A stretch of DNA of 64,000 bases from Dehalococcoidia bacterium. Its GTDB lineage: Bacteria; Chloroflexota; Dehalococcoidia; Lucifugimonadales; VXLM01. The translations under genes and the position numbers were made by a program. Below the pieces are notes generated by a model. The model was not told where the DNA came from and ran no database searches. It saw nothing but the letters and a program-made list of their open reading frames with translations. Shown piece after piece: positions 58,106-64,000 of the stretch (within the stretch, counting starts at the first letter, position 1; every line of letters starts with the position of its first letter). The stretch lies in the NCBI GenBank assembly GCA_009841605.1, contig VXLM01000034.1, positions 2,320 to 66,319 of the forward strand, in the 5' to 3' direction.

Positions 58106-58663
58106 GTGCCTACACCTGAGAAGGAAGAACAGGTACGTCAGATCAAAGAACTGATCGAGACGTCGACCGTCGCCATAGGGACGAACAACAACGGCCTGTC
58201 GGTCGCCGACATGACTGAGCTCCGGCGCGTTCTCCGAGAGAATGGCGTGCGCCTGCGCGTCGTGAAGAACACCCTCGCGCACATCGCCGCCGACGAGGCG
58301 GGAGCCCCCGCCGTCAAGGACATCGTCACCGGCCCGACCGGCATAGCCTTTGGCTTCGACGACCCTGCAGTCGCCGCCAAGACCCTCACCGAGCATCTGG
58401 CGTCCTCCAGGATCCCCATGACCATCGTTGGCGGCTATCTGAGCGGAAGGTCGTTGACCCCCGAGCAAGTCGACAACCTAGCCAAGCTCCCGTCCAAGGA
58501 GATCCTCGTCGGGCAGGTGCTCGGACAGCTTCAGGCCCCCATCGCCGGTCTGGTGGGCACTCTGCAGGCCCCTATGCGAAACTTGGCCTACGTCCTCAGC
58601 GCTCCTCAGGTCGGCCTTGTTACGGCCCTCAAAGCCATCGCCGACCAGAAGGAAAGCGAGTAA
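58106..58663 (+). CDS. rplJ: 50S ribosomal protein L10
   Basis: LIETSTVAIGTNNNGLSVADMTELRRVLRENGVRLRVVKNTLAHIA; GTG start. Confidence 0.96.
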   Translation: MPTPEKEEQVRQIKELIETSTVAIGTNNNGLSVADMTELRRVLRENGVRLRVVKNTLAHIAADEAGAPAVKDIVTGPTGIAFGFDDPAVAAKTLTEHLASSRIPMTIVGGYLSGRSLTPEQVDNLAKLPSKEILVGQVLGQLQAPIAGLVGTLQAPMRNLAYVLSAPQVGLVTALKAIADQKESE

Positions 58664-58722
58664 CAATCTAACAACCTTCCGCAAACCACAACCAACCCAA
58701 GCAAACAAAAAGGAGAGAACCC

Positions 58723-59118
58723 ATGGCAACGAAAGAAGAAGTACTGGAAGCAATCAAGGGAATGTCGGTACTTGAGCTGGCCGAGCTGGTCAAGGAGCTT
58801 GAGGATACGTTCGGCGTGAGCGCCGCGGCCCCCATGGCCATGGCCGCCATGCCGGTCGCGACCGACGGCGGCAACGGCGCCGCCCCGGCCGCCGAGGAAG
58901 AGGAGAAGACGGAGTTCACCGTCGTCCTCAAGGACTTCGGCGCCAAGAAGATCAACGTCATCAAGGCCGTTCGCACCGTGACCTCCCTCGGTCTCAAGGA
59001 GGCCAAGGAAGTCGTCGAGGGCGCTCCCTCCAACATCAAGGAGGGCGTCAGCAAGGAAGAGGCCGACGAGGCCAAGACCGCCCTCGAAGAGGCCGGCGCC
59101 ACCGTCGACATCACCTAG
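58723..59118 (+). CDS. rplL: 50S ribosomal protein L7/L12
   Basis: [45 protein letters not shown]. Confidence 0.98.
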   Translation: MATKEEVLEAIKGMSVLELAELVKELEDTFGVSAAAPMAMAAMPVATDGGNGAAPAAEEEEKTEFTVVLKDFGAKKINVIKAVRTVTSLGLKEAKEVVEGAPSNIKEGVSKEEADEAKTALEEAGATVDIT

Positions 59119-59284
59119 CCCTCGATCAGCGACTCAACGCGCCTGAAACACTTGGTTCGGCCTGCCTAACCCGGCGGGTCGAACCACAAGTCTCGCGTAC
59201 TTTTCCGGTTCGCGGGTCGTTCCCGCGAGAGAACTTAACCCCATGTGTGGTTGCGGGCGAGACCTACGCAATACGCACTACTTT

Positions 59285-60004
59285 CTACTTTCTTCCTCCC
59301 TCCCGCTCCGCCTTCAGCTTTTCAAACATCGCCGCATTGTAGTACGTCGTCGGACGAACGTTGTCCCTCAGTACCATATCGCGGATAACGTCCTCGAAAT
59401 AGTCGTGCTCCTCCACCCAGTCAATGACCTCTTCGGCCCACTGGCTCGGTACGCATACCACTCCATCGTCGTTCCCCACGATCAGGTCGCCCGGACGCAC
59501 GGTAATCCCCCCGCACTGGATCACCACGTTCTCCTCGTACGAGAACATGAACGGCGCCTTGCCGGCCGCAACCGTTCCTCCCGCGGCAAATATCTTGAAA
59601 CCGAGCTTCCTCACACCCACGAGGTCGCGTATCGCTCCGTCGGTAACGATGCCTTCCGCGCCGTTCATCTTTAGCTGGAGCAGCTTCATCTCCCCGCCGC
59701 TCGATGAGTACCGCGATCCTGCTACGTCGCACACCAGCGCGTCTCCCGGCCCGCATCGCGCCATGGCCCTCGCTTCCGGCGCGTCCTCTCCGGCAGGAGT
59801 CTCGTCGAAGATATCCGGGCGTGGTGGAATGAACCGCAGCGTGCGCGCCCGCGCGGCGAGCGTCTCTCCCGGCGTCTGCGAGCTCACCCCCTGCATGAAC
59901 GACTGATGATAGCCGTGTAACTCGTCCAACGCGCTCCACACCGTCGGCACGCTCGCCCGCTTGTACCGCTCCAACAGGCCATCCGACAAATCAATCCCCG
60001 CCAA
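59285..60004 (-). CDS. RraA-family protein (4-hydroxy-4-methyl-2-oxoglutarate aldolase-like)
   Basis: CGPGDALVCDVAG...GGEMKLLQLKMNGAEGIVTDGAIRDLVGVRKLGFKIFAAGGTV; GDLIVGNDDGVVCVP. Confidence 0.88.
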   Translation of the reverse strand: MAGIDLSDGLLERYKRASVPTVWSALDELHGYHQSFMQGVSSQTPGETLAARARTLRFIPPRPDIFDETPAGEDAPEARAMARCGPGDALVCDVAGSRYSSSGGEMKLLQLKMNGAEGIVTDGAIRDLVGVRKLGFKIFAAGGTVAAGKAPFMFSYEENVVIQCGGITVRPGDLIVGNDDGVVCVPSQWAEEVIDWVEEHDYFEDVIRDMVLRDNVRPTTYYNAAMFEKLKAEREGGRK

Positions 60005-60050
60005 GCACTTCCTCCTACTTTCTACTCACTACTTTCTACTTTCTGCCTTG

Positions 60051-60416
60051 CTACTCCAGCACCTCGGTCGTGCAATGCGCCGTCTGCAGCGAGATATGTG
60101 AAAAGTCCTCGCCGTGGTTCGCCCCGTGACGATGCACCTCGCCCGCCGGGATCAGTGCCGTGTCTCCCGTGGTGATCTCGACTTCCTCGTCGCGCGTCCC
60201 GACGAACCCTTTGCCGCTTGTCGCGTACAGCACCTGGTCGCACGAGTGAGTGTGGAACTTTGTCCGCGCTCCTCCCCGAAAGTTCACGACGTTGAACCGG
60301 TAGCTCTCTGAGTCGTCGCCGTCTATCAGGGGATTCATCACCACCTGCCCACCCTCGAAGATGTCTCGGTGTGAGTTGTCCACTTCGTCCCTATCGACCG
60401 CCTTCATGACCTTCAT
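60051..60416 (-). CDS. Cupin-domain protein
   Basis: VNFRGGARTKFHTHSCDQVLYATSGKGFVG...ITTGDTALIPAGEVHRHGA. Confidence 0.88.
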   Translation of the reverse strand: MKVMKAVDRDEVDNSHRDIFEGGQVVMNPLIDGDDSESYRFNVVNFRGGARTKFHTHSCDQVLYATSGKGFVGTRDEEVEITTGDTALIPAGEVHRHGANHGEDFSHISLQTAHCTTEVLE

Positions 60417-60507
60417 CGCTGCCTCCTAGACTTTCCTACACAATACTCTATACGCATTAGCCTCTACTTCCCACTCCCTACGCAATCCCCTCTACTTTCT
60501 TCTCTCC

Positions 60508-61491
60508 TCAATACCCTGATCTCTTGTCCACCAACCCCAACAGAGGACGTCCGGACTCGAATCGTCGAAGATTCTCGAAGAACAACCCTATGCAAAGATC
60601 CTCTTGCTCGGATGACGTTCCCCTGCACGTCGAAACCACCACGTTGTCGCGCTTCCAGAAGTCCGAGTCGTCCGGTGGCATTCCGGGAGAATCCCCGGCG
60701 GGCTGAAAACATACGCCCCCCACTTGTCCCGACGCCAGTGCCTGCTCCAACGCGTCGTAATCGTAGAGCCCCGTACGCCCCGAACAGTCCAGTATGACTG
60801 CCCCGCGCTTCATCTTGGCCAGCAGGCCCTCCGATACTATGCCCACCGTCTCCGGCGTGTCCGGCACCGCCACGGCGACGAAGTCCGACTTCGCCACCAT
60901 GTCGGCCGCCTCGTCCGCGCGATACATCCGGTCCACCCCTTCAGGTGCCTCTCTCGACCGGCGCGACGTTCCCAGCACTCGCATTCCCATCGCCTTAGCC
61001 CTCGGGGCCAACGCCTGCCCGATCCCGCCCATGCCCAGCACGCCAAGCGTCTTCCCCTGCAGATCGACCGGCCTCAGCGCGACCTCCTGCGAAGGACTGC
61101 GCTGCGTCAGCTTCGGCGTGCCAACCGTCACGTGATTCCGCCGCGAGAACATCAGCATCGCCCCCAGCGCGAACTCCGCCCCGGGAATGGAAAACGCGGG
61201 CTTCCCGCACGTGAACGGGATGTCGCTCTCCACCATCTCGGAGAACAAATAGTCCTTAACACCCCCGCCGATCGCGTGTATCCACCGCATCTTACTCGCC
61301 GCCGTGAGCATATCCGCGTCCCATGGCCCGATGAACGCCGCATCGGCGTCCGCCAGCCCCGACACGATCTCGTCCTTGTCGTCGCTGAAGAGGAAATCGA
61401 GGTGCTCGTAGCCCTCAAGCCCGCTCCGCTTCAGTATTCGGTCTCGGTAACCGCTCCACGTCACGACGACCTTACTGACGGGCTCGATCAT
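60508..61491 (-). CDS. D-2-hydroxyacid dehydrogenase family protein
   Basis: LQGKTLGVLGMGGIGQALAPRAKAMGMRVLGTSRR; MKRGAVILDCSGRTGLYDYDALEQAL; ATG 61491 overlaps the upstream TGA. Confidence 0.9.
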   Translation of the reverse strand: MIEPVSKVVVTWSGYRDRILKRSGLEGYEHLDFLFSDDKDEIVSGLADADAAFIGPWDADMLTAASKMRWIHAIGGGVKDYLFSEMVESDIPFTCGKPAFSIPGAEFALGAMLMFSRRNHVTVGTPKLTQRSPSQEVALRPVDLQGKTLGVLGMGGIGQALAPRAKAMGMRVLGTSRRSREAPEGVDRMYRADEAADMVAKSDFVAVAVPDTPETVGIVSEGLLAKMKRGAVILDCSGRTGLYDYDALEQALASGQVGGVCFQPAGDSPGMPPDDSDFWKRDNVVVSTCRGTSSEQEDLCIGLFFENLRRFESGRPLLGLVDKRSGY

Positions 61492-62672
61492 TGCTGAACG
61501 TCCCCGCCGAATCTTCCAGTTAGTTCGTCGATGGCCTCGTGCACGAAGTTGCCCAACCCCAGCCCCGGCCCGTCTGGAAGTTCGAGATAGCCGTCCTTCA
61601 CCACCATCGGAGTCTCGATCACCTTCTCGTGCATCGCCTCGACAAGCCCCTCTCGCCCGGAACCGCGCTCCACGGCGGGAGCCGGGTACTCGATCATGGG
61701 GCAGTTCGTCACGGTGCACAGCACCTGCATATGCGCCGCGACTAGGAATGCCGACCACGGCCCGTGCGGAATGCACAGAATTCCCGCCTCTTCCGCCCGT
61801 TCCGCCACGCGAGCGAATTGAGTCAGCCCCATCTGCTGCGCGTCCGGCTGAACGATATCGAGCGCCCTCCTATCGATGAACGGCTGAAAGTCCTGCACGG
61901 TTGTCAGGCTCTCCCCCGTTGCTATCCGGATGGGCGACTGCAGCGTGAGCTCCTCGAATCCGTCCACGTCGTAGGGGTGAAGCGCCTCTTCGAGAAAGTA
62001 GATGTCGTACTCCGCCAGCCTCTCAGCAACATGGATGGCATCCTTCACTGTCCACGTCCCGTCGAGGTAGGCGAAGGGACCCAAATCCAGCATCAGCTTC
62101 ATGTCGGGACCTATGGCGTCCCTGACGGCCTCGATGTCGTCGTAGTCGCTCTCGCTAAAGTAGTTGCCCCATCCGAACTTCATGGCCTTGAACCCCAGCG
62201 ATTTGTTCTCCAGAGCCTCCTTCACCAGGACCTCGGTCGGATTGTGTCTCCACTCGCCCGTGCGCTCCATGTGGCCCCTATCGAAGGCCGTCGCGCTCGC
62301 GTAGACCATGATCCTGTCCTGCACGGCTCCGCCACGCAGTTTATGGATAGGCAGTCCCGCCGCCTTGCCTGCGATGTCCCACAGAGCCATGTCGATGGCG
62401 CCCATCGCATTGACCGCCACTCCCCCCTCGCCTGAGCGACCACGGTCGCCGCTGGCGAACATACGACGCCATGCCATGTTCACGTCGGTGGGATCGGTGC
62501 CGATCAGCAGGCTTCGGAGTCCGTCGGACTCATCCTCAATCAGCGCGGAAATGACGGAGACGGAAGCGGAGGTGGAGCCGACGCCCGTGATGCCCTCGTC
62601 CGTCTCGACTTCGACCAGCACCGGCCCGATCCGGAGGCCCTTCGAGACGACCCTCACGTCCGTGATCCTCAT
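61488..62672 (-). CDS. Enolase-superfamily (mandelate racemase/muconate lactonizing enzyme) protein
   Basis: MGAIDMALWDIAGKAAGLPIHKLRGG; LMLDLGPFAYLDGTWTVKDAIHVAERLAEYDIYFLEEALHPYDVDG; RIATGESLTT. Confidence 0.92.
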   Translation of the reverse strand: MRITDVRVVSKGLRIGPVLVEVETDEGITGVGSTSASVSVISALIEDESDGLRSLLIGTDPTDVNMAWRRMFASGDRGRSGEGGVAVNAMGAIDMALWDIAGKAAGLPIHKLRGGAVQDRIMVYASATAFDRGHMERTGEWRHNPTEVLVKEALENKSLGFKAMKFGWGNYFSESDYDDIEAVRDAIGPDMKLMLDLGPFAYLDGTWTVKDAIHVAERLAEYDIYFLEEALHPYDVDGFEELTLQSPIRIATGESLTTVQDFQPFIDRRALDIVQPDAQQMGLTQFARVAERAEEAGILCIPHGPWSAFLVAAHMQVLCTVTNCPMIEYPAPAVERGSGREGLVEAMHEKVIETPMVVKDGYLELPDGPGLGLGNFVHEAIDELTGRFGGDVQQ

Positions 62673-62850
62673 GACGGCCGCCTCCCCGGTCGTTGCGGTG
62701 CGGGCCAGCCTACCAGCCGTTCATTCCGACTGTCAATTCAGGAGACATCCCGGATACCTCGTCTACGAGATAACCTCAATCTCTCCCCCGCCGGGGGCTG
62801 ACAGGGGTAGGTAAAATGGGATTACAGCTATGATCCGACCTACGCAACCC

Positions 62851-63026
62851 TGTCATTCCGAGCGAAGCGAGGAATCTAAAATCCATGACCGCAAGACCGG
62901 ATAGCCGGTGCCGCGCTTATGGTCGTGACCAAGAGTGAAAACGGCGTAAGAACGCTCTATGTCAGCTTTACGTTTGCACAGACACTTTAGATTCTTCGAC
63001 TCCGCTACGCTCCGCTCAGAATGACA
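62851..63026. repeat. MITE-like element bounded by inverted tgtcattcYgagcg..gaatctaaa ends
   Basis: Left tgtcattccgagcgaagcgaggaatctaaa; right tttagattcttcgactccgctacgctccgctcagaatgaca. Confidence 0.65.
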
Positions 63027-63113
63027 GTGCATGAGCTACTTTCTCGTCAATGCAGACTCCCTCTCCCCGTAACTGTTCAGACTTCATGAGAGCGCTCAAC
63101 ATACACAGCCACC

Positions 63114-63255
63114 GTCATACCGACCTTGGCATAACCCCTGATGGGAGCCTGGAAATCCCTTCCCCCTTGATGGGGGAAGGTTAGGATGGGGGTGAAATTC
63201 GCGGCGCTAAGGCATATCTGGAGGTTACGCAAAGGTCTCCGAAAGCGGGTATCCA
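63114..63255. repeat. MITE-like nested inverted repeat, copy B
   Basis: About 90% identical by eye to 3770-3921. Confidence 0.7.
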
Positions 63256-63375
63256 CAGAGGGGAGGGTGTTCCTCTCATCAACTCTGAACAGTTACCTCC
63301 CCCCGACCGCTTTACGTTCGCCTCCCAGTCGGGTATAACTCTCGCGTATTCTTGCCATCGCAGCGGAGAACATGA

Positions 63376-64000
63376 ATGAAGGCAGCGCATCTGGTCGGCC
63401 CCAAGCATTTCGAAATCGTCGACGCCGAGGTCCCCGAGGTGAGGGACGGCAACTGCCTCGTCAACCTGGAACGCTGGTCTATCTGCGGCAGCGACATGCG
63501 CTACGAGTATGGCACCGTCTTCCCCGAAGAGCACTACCCCGTGGAGGTCGGCACGCCCTGCCACGAACTGGCGGGTACCATCGTCGAGAGCCGCTCGGAC
63601 GAGTGGCGTGAGGGCCAGCGCGTCATCATCATCCCCAGCACCCACCAGGGCCTCGTCGAATACTACGAATCGCTCCCGGACCGCATCATCGCTCTGCCGG
63701 ACGACGGCGACATCGGAGAATGGATCATGTGCCAGCCTTCCGGCACCGTCCTCTTTGCCCTCCAACAGGTGGGAACCTTGCTCGGCCGCACCGTTCTGGT
63801 AATAGGGCAGGGCGCCATCGGCCTCTCATTCACCGCCATGGCGGCTAGGGCCGGAGCGCGCCGCGTCATTGCCGCCGATCTCTTCGACTACCGCCTCGAA
63901 TACTCCACCAAGTTCGGCGCGACACACACGATCAATCCCTCCACGGAACTGCTCGACGAGGCGGTCGAGGAGATCACCGGAGGCGAGTTGCCCGACGTCA
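63376..64000 (+). CDS. Zinc-type/MDR alcohol dehydrogenase family protein (3' truncated by window edge)
   Basis: MKAAHLVGPKHFEIVDAEVPEVRDGNCLVNLERWSICGSDMRYEYG...GTPCHELAGTIVES...TVLVIGQGAIGLSFTAMAARAGARRVIAADLFDYRLEY; open to the window end. Confidence 0.88.
   Translation, partial: MKAAHLVGPKHFEIVDAEVPEVRDGNCLVNLERWSICGSDMRYEYGTVFPEEHYPVEVGTPCHELAGTIVESRSDEWREGQRVIIIPSTHQGLVEYYESLPDRIIALPDDGDIGEWIMCQPSGTVLFALQQVGTLLGRTVLVIGQGAIGLSFTAMAARAGARRVIAADLFDYRLEYSTKFGATHTINPSTELLDEAVEEITGGELPDV

Noticed and set aside
60724-61497. 257-aa plus-strand ORF opposite the hydroxyacid dehydrogenase
   Set aside because: Arg/His-rich mirror frame of a conserved enzyme gene.

Overview
The window appears to come from a Chloroflexota-like chromosome (SAR202/Dehalococcoidia-type is an inference from gene content, not tested). 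It carries: (1) leucine-rich-repeat (LRR) lipoprotein genes and an ABC-2 transporter (1-3636); (2) a translation superoperon rpsL-rpsG-fusA-rpsJ-(S10/spc/alpha)-rplQ-truA-rplM-rpsI (4687-25768) behind a consensus promoter; (3) a repeat-rich accessory stretch (about 25.8-31.8 kb); (4) minus-strand housekeeping genes (cca-like, bcp, prkA); (5) a minus-strand polysaccharide synthesis/export cluster (37.1-49.0 kb); (6) heat-shock and polyamine genes; (7) tRNA-Thr/Tyr/Thr-tuf-rpmG-secE-nusG-rplKAJL (53.9-59.1 kb); (8) a catabolic cluster (59.3-64 kb). The best candidate for something undescribed is the export cluster. Its Wzt-like ABC ATPase has a complete plant-type LRR module at the C-terminus, where Wzt proteins can carry a carbohydrate-binding domain. 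It sits next to two tandem ~1000-aa methyltransferase/CgeB-like/GT2 fusion proteins. Other notable items: ribosomal protein S17 with a ~200-aa acidic repeat tail, S14 missing from the spc operon, a Cys4 L36, a promoter with an intrinsic terminator at +1 ahead of the tRNA-tuf operon, and several MITE-like nested inverted repeats. All calls come from reading the sequence and supplied translations; no database searches were run.
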